Positions 1-12,865 of a stretch of DNA of 64,000 bases are shown here, one piece after another. Position 1 is the stretch's first letter, and every line of letters begins with the position of its first letter. The notes under the pieces were generated by a model that had not been told where the DNA came from, searched no databases, and was given only the letters and a program-made list of their open reading frames with translations. Position numbers and translations under genes: made by a program. The stretch covers positions 28,948,720 to 29,012,719 of the forward strand of contig OY720346.1 of the NCBI GenBank assembly GCA_963082975.1, in the 5' to 3' direction. The stretch is from Labia minor (Eukaryota; Arthropoda; Insecta; Dermaptera; Spongiphoridae).

Positions 1-365
1 CCCAAACAAATGGTTTAAACTTGGTTAAGAAGATAATTGCAATCGTTTCATTTCATAATCATATTTTCATTTCATTTTCAATTTATATGTTTACTTTCTT
101 TTAGATAGAAAAATAAAAGAAAAATTGTCAATTATAATATGATATGTTTTTCTTGTTTTACATATCTAATATTAAATTTCGATATCCTGCCACTCTCCTA
201 TTACTATTATCATTTATTTGAGATCTTTTGTTATAACGTGTTTTTTAAAAGTTATTTTAAGTATTCTCCTCAATGTTGTTCCATGCTAAGATAGGGATGA
301 CAGTATCATCTTAAATTGCAGGGACGAAATATATAATTTCAACCAAAGCAAAGGTTGCTATAGAC
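1..365. other. AT-rich flank downstream of the gene; nothing recognised
   Basis: This lies beyond the EVI5 poly(A) site. I see no exon, RNA gene or bounded repeat before the hAT MITE target duplication at 358-365. Confidence 0.5.
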
Positions 366-744
366 CAGTGATTCTCAACCTGGGCGATCGACATCTTAAA
401 GGGGGCGATTATTTGACTATATGATTTTGGGGGGCGATAAGTTATTTTTGGGGGGCAAAATCATTTTCAACTCTAAAAAAAGGTAAGATGATTTTGCGAA
501 CAGGATTTTTAAACATTTCCTCTTTTTTTCAATTTTTTTCAATATGGTTCTAAAAAAGGTCAGATGATTTTGCAATCAGGTTCTGAAACTCGATTTTTCA
601 ATATGGCTCTAAGTATCACCTAGTGTACCTACCTTATATTAGGGATTATCATGCAATTTTTATCTATAAAAATGTATAGGGGGGCGATTTAAGAAGCGGG
701 TCTTTCAAAGGGGGCGTTTGGTCTAAAAAGGTTGAGAAACACTG
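366..744. mobile_element. hAT-type MITE, 379 bp, perfect 8-bp target duplication
   Basis: The ends are inverted: CAGTGATTCTCAACC at the left and GGTTGAGAAACACTG at the right. The 8-bp duplication CTATAGAC flanks it at 358-365 and 745-752. The interior has G-rich strings (GGGGGGCGA type) but no transposase, so it is non-autonomous. The family resembles the widespread CAGTGNTTCTCAACC hAT group, and 27389-27615 is a related but different insertion. Confidence 0.9.
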
Positions 745-3022
745 CTATAGACGGACCGGATTTTTCGTGAGACCGCGTCTATTATTTTAGAATTACTAAA
801 TGTTAACTATATTTGTCTTGAAAGTTACCAACTTGAATGTGTAATTATCCTCTCTCAATAAATAGAAAATAAATTTAGTTAATTATCTATGAAAATCAAA
901 TAATAAATAATCATCTATAGAATAAACATTAATAACTTAATTTTCGAAGGCGAATGGGTATATCTCTGGTGGGTTGTTAATTATGTATATCATAATAATT
1001 TAGAAATAATAATATTAATTTGAATAAATGAATATGATAACGAAGATGTTTGAATCACTGAGCTAGCAAAAAATTATCTCTAATCATCTTTCATGACAGA
1101 CAATAACTCTATTCAAAAAAATAAAAAAAAAATTAATCAAAAGTCTCTTTGCGTTTCTTGCTAAAAGATGAAATTTAAAACCTAATTTAAAAGCAAAACA
1201 ATATAATAAAAAATGATTCTATATCTACTTATAAATGAATTGGTATATACACTAATACAAACTAATGTATAATTTTTTTTAATTTATGTGAAAATTTATA
1301 AGGGTTAGAAACTGGTTTAATTTTTATGTACTTTATAATAAATTAGATAATCCCTCTCATTTTCCTTAAAATAAAAACTTACCTTCTCCTCCCATATCCA
1401 TTTTAAAAAAATCTAATTACGATTAAATTTTAAAATTATAATAATTTTTCAAATAACTTTGATAATATTAATTACCAATTGAAAAAATTAGCTCTAGGCT
1501 ATCAAAAAATTTAATTAAATTTGTGTGTGTGATAGAGAGAGAGATATATATAAAGAAGAAATCTCTTTTAAAAGTGTTAGATTTAAATACGTTATACATA
1601 TAATTAAATAAATAAAACACAAAAATTGATAAAGAAAAGAAAAGTTCATGATTAAAAATCATTATTTTTTTTTTTATTTAATATTTTGTTCAAATTTTTC
1701 TAATCAAAAAGAAAATAAACTTTGCATGTCGTCTATTATTATTTATAAAAATAGAGTAAGTGTCTCGTGATAATAAACCTTCCCTCCCACAACATCTCTT
1801 ATGACCCTTATTATCATCAAGGTTACTTAAAATTGCCAAGTTTAAATTCATTTGAATATTGATCTTTATATTTATTTTTATATATCATTTATTTTATTTC
1901 ATAAATTATTTTTGCTTTATCCTTGAATAAATAATAACTTACATATTTAACTTATAATAATATTATTAATATTAATATTTTCGATCATAAACTTCACCCA
2001 TATATATGTAGGTTCACTTGCTGATCAACCAACCGGCACCAGTGTCCCCCTCTATTCAGTGGATGCCTCCTAGACCCTTCATAATCGAATAATTTATACA
2101 GAAGGGCTGCATAATTTAGTAATATATCTCAAATTGGTTGGGAAGATAATTCATATTATAATAATTTAATTTATATTGTTTTCTTCGAAATGAAGAAGAT
2201 GACGAAAGTGTGAGACTACTATATACTACTATAAATCATATATAAGTCCTGTTAATCAATAAATAAAATCAATTGTAAATCTAGTGTAAAGGAGTGAAAT
2301 ATAAAATTGAATTGTACGGTACACTAATAATATCAAATAATTACATTTTTATAATTCTATTTTACTTTTTTTCTGCTTGGGATTAGAAAATTTATTTTTA
2401 AGAATAATCAAGGGTTTTCATAATTGTTGCCTTATAATTTTTTAATTTTAACTATATTTATAATTTTAAATTTATAGTTATTATTCATTTTAACTATCGA
2501 AATATAATAATATTTGTTAATTCATTTTATCCAAAACAAAACCAATTCAAGATTAAAATTGAATAATTTTTCTTCTGGAGAATAAAAGAATATAAATTAT
2601 AGAATAAGATTTAATAATTTCTAAGTTATTTACTACTGACACTCAATATTCTTTATTATGTTGATAATGACGAACTCACTCTTTTAGAGAGAGTATCGAT
2701 TGAATGCAATTTCCCTTTGATTTAATATCATTTATTAACTAAAATCAGTTAAATTGGCACACATGATATAAAATGTTTATTATTCTTAGAAAATTAATTA
2801 AAACATTAGTGGAAATAACTTTCAAAATACTTTCAATATATAAATGTAATGATGAAAATGTTATGGGAAAAACTTTTTTTTTCCATTACAAATTTCGTAA
2901 CAAAATTATGCCCGTATTTGTTTTATGATTTTAACTTTTAACCTATAAATGTAAATGTATAAATGCCTAACATCATTACAACAAATTATTTTGACCAGAT
3001 TTGTATACTTATACTAAATATA
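745..3022. other. AT-rich flank, no gene seen
   Basis: This is mostly homopolymeric A/T sequence. The one GC-richer patch, about 2015-2090, has stop codons in all frames within a short distance and no splice context I trust. A short (TG)n/(GA)n/(TA)n tract lies at about 1522-1553. Confidence 0.45.
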
Positions 3023-3030
3023 CATATAGA

Positions 3031-3205
3031 CAGGGCCTTCCTAAGATTTTTGGCGTCCGTGGGCTCCTAAAATTTTGCGCCCCTTTTCATAAGAAATTAC
3101 ACAGAATGGTTAGTAAAAATATATAAACCAATAAAAAATGCCGCCCCCAGAAGGCTTGCGCCCTAGGGCTATAGCCCAATTAGCCCTGTGGTTAGGGTGG
3201 CCCTG
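3031..3205. mobile_element. hAT-type MITE, 175 bp, perfect 8-bp target duplication
   Basis: The left end is CAGGGCCTTCCTAAG and the right end reads GTTAGGGTGGCCCTG. The duplication CATATAGA occurs at 3023-3030 and 3206-3213. There is no coding capacity. Its terminal sequence is distinct from the CAGTG-ended MITEs in the window, so it is a separate family. Confidence 0.88.
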
Positions 3206-3213
3206 CATATAGA

Positions 3214-4101
3214 CATATATGTAGATATTAATTTTATTAATGGAAGGGATTAATATAGGAATAAATAATATATATTCAAAGAATATATTAAAAATATAAT
3301 AAAACACATTTGAATTTAGTAGAACCTATTTAATTAATTGCATTTTAACAACGGTTAAGAATTGCCTCATGGTTCAAACATCGAGATACAGACATACAGC
3401 CATCAAGATTGGTTTATGAAAAGGGGTAGGGGGGAGGATAAGAGGAGAGACGGTCACTAGATAGAGGGTAATGAATAGTAATATAACAGAAACAACAACA
3501 ACAAAATAATAATAATAATAAAATGCATTCCTACATAGGAATTTATCATAATATTTTTTTCTTTTTGGAATGTAATGCAAAAAAAAAGTGCTTGAAAATT
3601 CTAAAATACTGTTTTATATAAAGTAATAATTATAGTATTTTATGTATTATGTTTGACTAATGAAAGTAAGTACATTTAAACAGTTCAAAGATTTTTTTTT
3701 TGATATTTATCCTACGAAATCAATTCCTGTTTTATTAATTATTATCAACTAGAGTTAATGTTTAAAATTATTACATTACATATAATTTTGTTTTGTTTTT
3801 ATTTAATTTTGTTTTATATATAAAATTTATATATTCATATTACAAATTATTACAAAATGTTTTATTAGAAATAATATACAATCACACTAATATAATTATT
3901 ATTAATATTTATAATAGAGCTGGACATTTCAGGGCTCTTTTAAAAAAAGGGATTCAAATTTGATGATTAAAAAGAGCAGAAATGTCACATTCTAATATAT
4001 AATATTTATATTCATTTTATGATTTTATTTATTTCTTTGAGCCATATTCATTTGTTTATTTTTGTTTTAATTAGAGTTCTATATACGAATATATTATGTA
4101 T
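3214..4101. other. AT-rich flank with a small hairpin at 3923-3986
   Basis: No gene is seen. At 3923-3986 a GACATTTC...CTCTTTT arm is repeated inverted as AAAAGAGCAGAAATGTC. This makes an imperfect 17-20 bp stem with a short loop, possibly a very small MITE remnant. Confidence 0.4.
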
Positions 4102-5454
4102 CAGTGGTTCCCGACTGATTATTCGCTATTTCTATACTAAGATTCTATTGCCGAGAGAGTGTAATTGATAAGATTAATTTTTCTTATATATTTTAATCAA
4201 TCTAATAAACAAAGTTAAAAATATAATTATTATTTATTCTATTTTTAAAAAATTTCACTATAAAAGTATATAATATTTAGGATTAGGCCTAGTTAGTTTT
4301 TTTTTTGGAAGAGGGAGGAGAGAGGCAATAAGGTAGAATATACTTGAGTTAAATTTAAAATTTTTTATAAATATAAATATTTATAAACCCAACTCCAGAA
4401 TTTTTTAGTGGAAATTTATAATTAATATTAATTCTAATTTTATAAAATTACATTACTTTCTCTGATAAATTCCATATTATATATGTAAATCCCAAGGATC
4501 GAAAAACTTATTCATGTATATTATAATGCATGAAAAAGATAATTCAAAAATAAAAAAAATGTTGAAAAATCTTTAGTTATTGAATTAATCTCTTAGTAAG
4601 TGATTTTAATAATACTTATTTTTTAAAAACAATTTAAAATTCTTGAAAATAATAATTTGAAAGAATTCGATGTTTCAATTATTTAAAATTAAGTTGAGAA
4701 GGGAGGAGTGGGATGGTCAGAAGGCGAAGGAGGAAGATGAGGAGAAGGGTTCCTAGAAGTGAAAATTTAATTCCGTTCTAAATTTTTTTTTTTTTGGTTT
4801 TTTAAATTGGCTTTCGGGATCAATGTCCATTTACCAAGCCATATTAATTAATTAGTATCTCATTTATATTATATTAAATTTTGGTGAACTTAGTGAAGTT
4901 TATAACCTCGTTAGTAAGTTCCATAACTCAGACAATAGACCTCTGAGTTATGCTTTCAGATTCAATATAGATATAATAATTTCGGAGAATACCAATCGCA
5001 AAAGTGCATTCATCTTTAAAAAATCAGGTTAAATCTAAAATTTAACCAAAATATATTTTTAAAATGTTTAAATTGTACTTACGTTAGTAAAAACCGAATT
5101 CGTTTGATTAAAAAAGAACAGCAACAAATCATTAAAAATGATTTCGTCCTTTTTTAATTCTCAAGTGACAATAAGGTTAATTTTATCCTGCAAAAAGAAT
5201 AAATTGACCTTAAATTATTTTTATTTTTAAGTACATATTACGCCGTTTTGCAAATCATTGCCAATTTCTAAAACTTTTATTTAAATCAAAAATTAATTTA
5301 AATTATTAATATGAAAAATAATATGTTTATAACATTGTATGTGATTTTTCTTGTCTTATGAATAAATAAATAATTATTAAATTATAAATATTGAATCAAT
5401 ACTTTTTTCTAATCCCTGGTGACGTTGAAAAATAAAAAATGTCAGGAACCACTG
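4102..5454. mobile_element. possible degenerate hAT-type element, about 1.35 kb
   Basis: CAGTGGTTCCCGAC at 4102 and an inverted copy ending GTCAGGAACCACTG at 5454 match at 12 of 14 positions. The flanking 8-mers (TTATGTAT and TTAAACAT) share only five bases. No transposase similarity is visible between the ends. It may be one old insertion or two unrelated MITE ends. Confidence 0.35.
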
Positions 5455-6005
5455 TTAAACATATATAAAAAACAGAAATAATTAGTTAACCCTAACACAC
5501 CATTTTGTGCTTGGTGGGGGTGTGGAGGTCCATGCTATAAAAAAAAAAACAAAAAAAAATGAGTATTTTAAAAAAAATGCCAAGCCACTTTAAAACAAAA
5601 AGTAGTTGTATTTTTGCTATTTTATTTCTTAATTCTAATTATTGCAGCTAATAATGATAATAATACTTAGATAACACAAAGATAATTTAATAATATTTTG
5701 TATATAGAAGGAAAAATATAATACTATAAATCAAAAAATAAAAGGCAATTAAAAAGGAGAAAAAGTAGTAGAAGTAGACTTATTTTAAGTCATTTTCTCT
5801 CATGTTATAGATGCCATTTATTTAATTATTATTTTTATTATGTTTCACTCTCCTTTATACATGATGCGCCAATGAAACGAAATAATTAAAAAAATAATAC
5901 TATTTTGATATTTATTGATAAAGATATCATTAAATATAATTGAAATTTTTGCCAGAAAGTATGGTTAATTCACATTGGTCATTTGGTCAAGCATTCTACT
6001 TGGTA
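5455..6005. other. AT-rich flank, nothing recognised
   Basis: There are homopolymer A tracts and short simple repeats. I see no open frame with protein character on either strand. Confidence 0.45.
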
Positions 6006-6013
6006 ATTTTCAA

Positions 6014-6148
6014 CAGGGCAGTGGAGACATGTCGATATTTACTTGCTCTAGCTCCGAACCGGTACCGGCTAAATTAAATAGTCAGAGCAGAAGCCGGAGC
6101 CGGGTAAGAGGCAGAGAAGGGAAATTTTGACAAGACTCCACAGTTCTG
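6014..6148. mobile_element. hAT-type MITE, 135 bp, near-perfect 8-bp target duplication
   Basis: The left end CAGGGCAGTGGAG and the inverted right end CTCCACAGTTCTG bound a GC-richer core with CCGGTACCGGC and GCCGGAGCCGG. The flanks ATTTTCAA (6006-6013) and ATTTTCGA (6149-6156) differ at one base. It is non-coding. Confidence 0.8.
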
Positions 6149-6860
6149 ATTTTCGAATGTATACAATAAATAAAGAAGAAGCTCAATTTGATGTCCAAAA
6201 AGTCAAGTTTCATTAACTCACCCTGTATAAAGATTTAAATTTAAAAAGGAAATTATAAATATATATTTTAATGTGTATATGAAATAATATATATATATAT
6301 ATAATGAATAGATATCCATATAAATAAATATTAGTTTTTTAACAAAATAAAAAAATCATTTTAAAATAAAAAAAAAATAATAAAGTCTATATATATATAT
6401 ATATTTATATAAATTAATATTTATTTTCTCTCTCTCTTTTCTCATTTAGATGTTATTTTATTAATATTTTAAATCAAAGACCATTTAGACCATTTAGATG
6501 TTATACTGATAAAAAGTATCTCTCTTATATTTACTTGTTTTTCTTTTTTTTTAATATATATATATTTTATAAATAGATTTTCTTGTAATTTTTTAGTGGA
6601 CCACAAAACTTGTATCTTAAAATAAATTATTTACACTTACATTTTACGTAAAATATACAAATAACACAGTATTAAAGTTTGTGTGTATATAAATGTAAAT
6701 GGTGGCATTTAATTTTTTTTTTCTTTCTTTTAAAATAATAATAATAATATTAATAATAATTATAATCTTTATATAAATATGTATAATATATTAGAATACA
6801 CAATGAGTAATGTGTGTGTTTGTTTGTGTGTGTGTGATAAATGTATCGTCGTTCGTTTTT
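6149..6860. other. AT-rich flank with short TA repeats
   Basis: Simple (TA)n runs lie near 6287-6302 and 6389-6402, with a (TG)n run near 6811-6835. No gene is seen before the EVI5 3' end. Confidence 0.45.
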
Positions 6861-7033
6861 AATTAAAGTTATTTCTATTTTATTATAATTTATCTAACAT
6901 TAGTTTAATATAATATAAGTAGTGAGAAATTGACTGGTATGGATCACGCCCTTTGTAGGTTGGGTGATAGGGGGAGGAAATGGAAGGGGAGGGGAGGGGT
7001 GGAAATTTGGGAGAGTGAAATGGACAACCAATG
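6860..7033 (-). other. EVI5 3' untranslated region (inferred)
   Basis: This is the stretch between the stop codon and the poly(A) signal region. Its first hundred bases are pyrimidine-rich on the transcribed strand (CCCCTCCCCTCCCC) and stand out from the A/T-rich surroundings. The exact cleavage site is not visible. Confidence 0.5.
6879..6884 (-). terminator. EVI5 poly(A) signal AATAAA
   Basis: On the minus strand AATAAA lies about 150 nt past the EVI5 stop codon and is followed by A/T-rich sequence. This is a normal spacing for a short 3' UTR, and it supports 7183-7034 as a terminal exon. Confidence 0.6.
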
Positions 7034-7183
7034 TCACGTCCCGGGAGAGTCCTGGAGCTTGCCAAGTTGCAATTGGAAGTCAGCGAGTTCGTCATGTTCA
7101 CTTTCTGTATCGACAGAACCAGAACGGGAGGCTCCACCCCCGCGGCCTGTCCATCGGGCCTTCCACGATTCAAGTCTCATGAT
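7034..7183 (-). CDS. Evi5: EVI5 last coding exon (C-terminal 49 residues and stop)
   Basis: The acceptor GTTACAG lies just right of 7183, and the TGA stop is at 7036-7034. Phase 0 continues the upstream exon as NLRAE followed by IMRLESWKARW. It then gives a glycine-rich patch, a SGSVDTESEHDEL acidic tail and LQLGKLQDSPGT. The serine/acidic end fits EVI5 C-termini, which are poorly conserved. It is much GC-richer than the other exons. The 21.6-kb intron leaves room for an undetected exon before it. Confidence 0.78.
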   Translation of the reverse strand: MMRLESWKARWTGRGGGASRSGSVDTESEHDELADFQLQLGKLQDSPGT

Positions 7184-10100
7184 CTGTAACACATACAAAA
7201 CAATATATCAACATCCTAACACTCGAACAACAAAGACGACATGCAATTGAATCTCCTAAAAGAACAAAAATAAAAATAAAAAAAAAAAAATGTACAAGTT
7301 TCAATCCAAAAACATAATTTTCTTATATTTAAAAAATTAATTATCCACTACTCCAACACCACTAATCTTTATCGTTAGTTTTGGTCTCAAAATTCAAAAT
7401 TTGTATAGGAAAGTTAATTATTCAATTAAGCAATATTTTTACTTATATATTCAATAAAAACTTATTATGATTTAGATTTCGCATGTTTAAGTGGTTTTAT
7501 TAATCCATTTAATTATTTAAATAAATATGTTTATTACATTACTTAAAATTTATTTATAATATTATTTCGAATTTTAAAGCCCACAAAGAAATAATTATAT
7601 TAGGCATCTAATCTATCTATCTCTGTGACTCTACGGAACTCGAAAGTTCTTGGCCGCAGCAACCACACCCCTCCTCAACCTTCCAGTCCCTATCCTCTCC
7701 CATCTCTCTCACATCCTTTCCCACATTATCCACCCACCGTGTCCTTGTTCTTCCAAGTGGACGTTTCCCACTCGGTCTCTCTACCAATATATTTTTTGCC
7801 ATTCTATCATCTCCCATTCTAGCCACGTGCCCTGCCCACCGTATAACTTTCTCGATTTTATAATTCTAACTATATCTGGAGAGGTCATGCAATTCCTCGT
7901 TATGCAATCTTCGCCATTCCCCGGTGACCTCATCTTTCTTTGGCCCATCAATGCTTCGCAGAATCCTATTCTCAAATACTTTAAATCTACTCTCGTCATC
8001 TAAGGTCATAGACCATGCCTCACACCCAGTAGCGGATTAAAGGTCCAGAGCGCCCTAGGCAATCACTTTATCGGCGCCCCTGTATCGGCCATAAATGCCC
8101 ATCATAATATCATAATATCATAATACTTTAAAAATTCTGAGCTCGCGCGCCCCTTGTAACTACACGCCCCTAGGCACGTGCCTAGTTTGCCTTACGGATA
8201 ATCCGCCTCTGCTCACACCCATATAATATGTAGGCAAATTAACAATCTTAAATATAATAATTTAAAGTCATAACATAATATTAATTATAATAATAAAATA
8301 AAATAATATAAATATATATGTATTATATGTATAATAATATATTTTCATTTATGAAAAATACGATACACCTATAAATATAATAAAAAAAACAAGCATAAAA
8401 TTTGTTTATACTCATGCAAAATATTACTTATGATAAATCCAAATAAATTAACTAATAAAAAAATCTCTGGCTTTTGATATTCCTATGAAAGGACAGCTCC
8501 AAATGGTTGCTACCTAAGCGGAGTAAAAGTGATATATGACCAATACAATAGATCTTCTGAAGCTTTATTTTGATTTTTTTGAAGAAAGGTCGTTACTTCT
8601 TATTTCAAATAGCTTCAAATATTTTAATCCCATAGTTTGGGTGGACCTTGTCCCTAAAGATTCCATGATGAGTTAAATTCCCTTGCAATGCCGGGAACTT
8701 GAACCCGGGTCCAAAAGCATGAAAATCAGCACTCCCCCAGTCCACAGTGAAGCGTCGAGAGGCTTATAGTAATATATTAATATTATTATGGGGAAACCTT
8801 TTTAACCGCTACCCAAAAATAGTATTATACCAATATAAATTTAAGTAGATATTGGAAAGTAGAAAATTTAAATAAAACCTAATTGAACCATTTTATAAAA
8901 AAAGGAAAAATAGCATGAAAATCATAAATAATAGAAAGTCCGAATAAAATTCTACCATATCATCGAAAGAAAAGATTTGTGTAAAATATTGTCACTAAAG
9001 AATATTTAAATTAAAATAAAGCAATACTTTCACAACCATATTAAATTAATAACGATAGAATCAAATGAATAAATGATTTTAATGATTACTTATAATTAAT
9101 TAAGTTTATAGGATATGTTGTTTGTATTTGTTTGAAAACAACAATTTATTTATACAAATATTAATTTCCTGTGAATATCTAAAAATGAAATAATTAATAT
9201 AGAAAATATCCCCGGGGTGTCAGGTTTAATGAGAAAGGAGAAACTTGTTAAAAAGAAATATGCACTTTTATTAGATTAGCTTAACTTGGTAAATATTTTA
9301 TTTTCTCTTATAAAAATGTTTTTATTATGTATGTGTATGTACATAAAGGTCTTTATAAATGATTTATCATGAATGAAGATAACATTCATTTACCTTTTTA
9401 ATTTATAGGAATAATAAATATTAAAGAAGACTTAAATATTTATTTAGTATTATAGTACGAAAACATTATATATTAATAAAATTATACTAGGTGCTCAGAA
9501 TTATGGCAGTTTTTACACCTAGAAAGGGGAATTTACCGTCTGTACCTACAAAGAAAAGAGAAATTTATGACTTAATATTTTTTTTTATTTATAATCTATC
9601 TCTGTGGCGTTAGTGAACTTGATAGTTTTTGGACACACCAACCACTGTTCCTACCCAGAGAGATTTCGATTCTCTCCTAATTCATCTTTATATATAATCT
9701 ACCTATAATGTACCTAACTATATCTATAACTATAACTATAACTACCTATATCTCTATCTCTGTGGCTCTACGGAACTCGATAGTTTTTGGCCCCAGCAAC
9801 CACATTTCTCCAAGTATCCATATCCTAAGCCACAACCATCCAACTCCTACCCTCTCCCATCTCTCTCACGTCCCTTCCCACATTGTACACCCACCGCGTC
9901 CTTGGTCTTCACATTTCCCAATCCGTCTCTCCACTAATATATTTTTCACCTACCTACCTATATCTCTCTATACCTGTATCTAACTTTATAATGTATTACA
10001 TAGAAAGTTTCTATTTGACAATTGTAAAATGTTTTTTCTTCTAACTTTACTTTAATTTAGAAAATTCCATTTTTTTCCATTTAAGAAATTTTATTCTGGT

Positions 10101-12825
10101 GGAGTTGATAATAAAATGGTTAAAAATAGAGGTAAAACTGTTAAAATATATGATATTTCAGGAATTGTTATAAAAACTGAACTTATACTTTTAAATAGGT
10201 ACATCTTTAGTCACTTGACTTTCTATCTAGTTATGTAACAGACATACCATTTTTACTAACTACATATCTAAAAGCAAAAATCAACTTATTCCGTTTTGAG
10301 GTGTGTTGATACACATCGCTTTCACTCGAAAATACTCCATTACTTAATTTATAAGACAAGTGAGATTATATAATGAGTGTTAGTGTAATAATTAGATGCG
10401 CATAGGTTAAAGTTATCAAAACTTATAAGAAACTGAGAGCATATTCTAAATAAGTTGACCTGTGGCCAGGTCTGAACCGACCGACAGTTTGAAATAAATT
10501 AATTTCCAGCTACAGAAACAATTTCAAATAATTTTAATATATCTATTAATGTAATAAAAAACAGATATGGATAGAACATAAATATTTTTAATTTTATTTT
10601 GTTTATAATATATAATATAGCTGAAGTAGCCGGCGTGCCCGGCGTTACCCGAGGCTGTGACGTCATGAAATGCCGGGTGACGTCATATAATTTTAAATTA
10701 AGAAAAACATAATGAAGATGATTTTTCCCGAGGATAAAACCAATACATTCGTGGTGATATGTAAAAAAATCTCCTAATGTGAAATTTAGTGTGAAAATAA
10801 CCCTTCCCTTCCTATCGTCGATCGCTAATACTACCACTTCCGGTTTCCGGATTTGCACCAAAAGTTGATCAATTCATCCCACTGATGCATTAAGTAAATA
10901 TACCAAATTTCATCAAAATCCGTTGAGCCGTTCAGGCTGTACACATCTATACGAACAGACGGACGGACGGACATCATGCTAAAAATACTTTTTTCTGTTA
11001 AGAAAATGCATGATTCGTGGAGATATGTAAAAATCTCCACATGTGAAATTTGGTGTGAAAACAATACATCCCTTACTATCGTCGGTCGGTAAAAATATAT
11101 AAAAATGTTAAAATTGTATCAACTTGCCCCACACTCCTCTAATGTTTAAGTCTTTATAAACAAATATATATTTATATACATATTTCTAGATAAAGAAAAA
11201 ATATGCTATGTTCTATTATTATTTTTTTACTCAAATAATATAAATATTAGCAGTGTGAATTGCTGCATATTTCTCCAAGCTATTCAATTTTAATAATAAA
11301 TTTATCTTGAATGGCAATACAATAAAAAGAGTTTAAAAACAATTATTCTTTGATTTAAAAAAAACAACGAGATGATGTCATTTCCTATCTAATAGGAAAT
11401 GACGTCAAAACGGATCTTTTTTCATTTGATTTAAAATATTTTTTTAAAATTAAATAAATGAAAAAAAAAAATTTTTATTTTTTTTTAACGATTTAAATTA
11501 AAATTAAGATAAATATTGACATTTGCTTGGTTGGATTAAAATAAAAATTATTTATAAATTTCATAAAAATACTTATGTTATATATTTCTTTACCCTTGAC
11601 AGAAGAGAATAATATTCATATATTTTTTCTTCTTATTCATTTTAACTAATTGATTACAAATCATTTGAAATACAATATTTTAAAAATAAATATTATCGAT
11701 TTATTTTTTAACATTTCAATTATTTGTTTAAAAATATTCTTTAAAATTTTAAAAAAAGAAAGTTATAATAATTCTCTAAATTTCTTAATTCCTAACCACA
11801 ATAATTCCACAACATATACGAAAAATTCTTAAAATATTATATTTGAATTCTCCATCTCCAGTTCATGAAACATAAATATTGATAAACAAATACCTATAAA
11901 ATAAAGCATAAATATATATCTAGAAAGAGAGGGAGAGAGAGAAACATTTTTTAATATTAATCAGTATATAAATATTATGAAAAGTATAAAATATTTAATA
12001 AATAAATAAACTTGTGATTTATTTACTTGATTACTATTATTGATAAATATAATTTATTCATTCAAAGTGCTTAGCCATATTAAATAAATATATATATATA
12101 TATATAATAATTTAAAGAGAATGCTGAAGAACGCCTTTTCAACATATATTGATCATATATTGAATATTAATTATATGATGAATATACTTTAACAATATGG
12201 CAATAATATTCTAATTATTTCAAATCTATTTTGTATTGAGACGTGCAAACAGTTGAAGGTTGATGCCGATGCATCTAACCACTACGTAGTAATATATATA
12301 TATATAACTTAAATTATTATATATATATGTCATCGATAGATGCCTTTAAGGCACGTGCAATGCCTTTTAAATCAACATTCATTTCCTTTACCATACATAT
12401 TAATACAATATATATACTAGTATATATTATAATATAATAAAAATGCGAGAATATGTCTCGAATCTCTCTCCTCATTCTCTTTTCAATTTACTAACGATTA
12501 TAATATCATATTTATATAATTATAATCTAAATTATTTTTATTTAATTGGTTTACATAGCATAATTAATTATTTTTCAGCGTACATATAAATATTATCAAA
12601 AAGTTAAATTGATAGATGAAAATATTTTTATTTTTATTTTAGTCAACCTTGGAAAATAAGTTTTATAATTATATTAAATTATTAAAGTTGGCAAAGTTTG
12701 ATACATAGATTTTAAAATCGCCGTGCCTTGACTATAATAATTAAGCCACGGTTCTGGACAAGGGTTTTATGATAAATAAATAAATTTTACATTTTTCTTT
12801 GGTAAGGTTAAATATTTAAATATAT

Positions 12826-12865
<40 letters not shown>

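Noticed and set aside
4102-5454. A confident call of a 1.35-kb hAT element
   Set aside because: Ends match but the flanking 8-mers agree at only five positions and the inside has no hAT character, so it is kept only as a low-confidence feature.
7650-8003. Plus-strand open frames of up to 117 codons
   Set aside because: They are antisense to the RTE-type LINE fragment and rich in proline and serine from its pyrimidine-rich strand.
8690-8765. A functional tRNA gene
   Set aside because: The T-arm has an extra base and no acceptor stem closes around it. A SINE or pseudogene fits better.
10906-11093. Protein-like open frames inside family 1 copies (for example FDEIWYIYLMHQW)
   Set aside because: The frames are short, shift between copies and have no shared start, so similarity reflects the repeat's DNA, not a protein.
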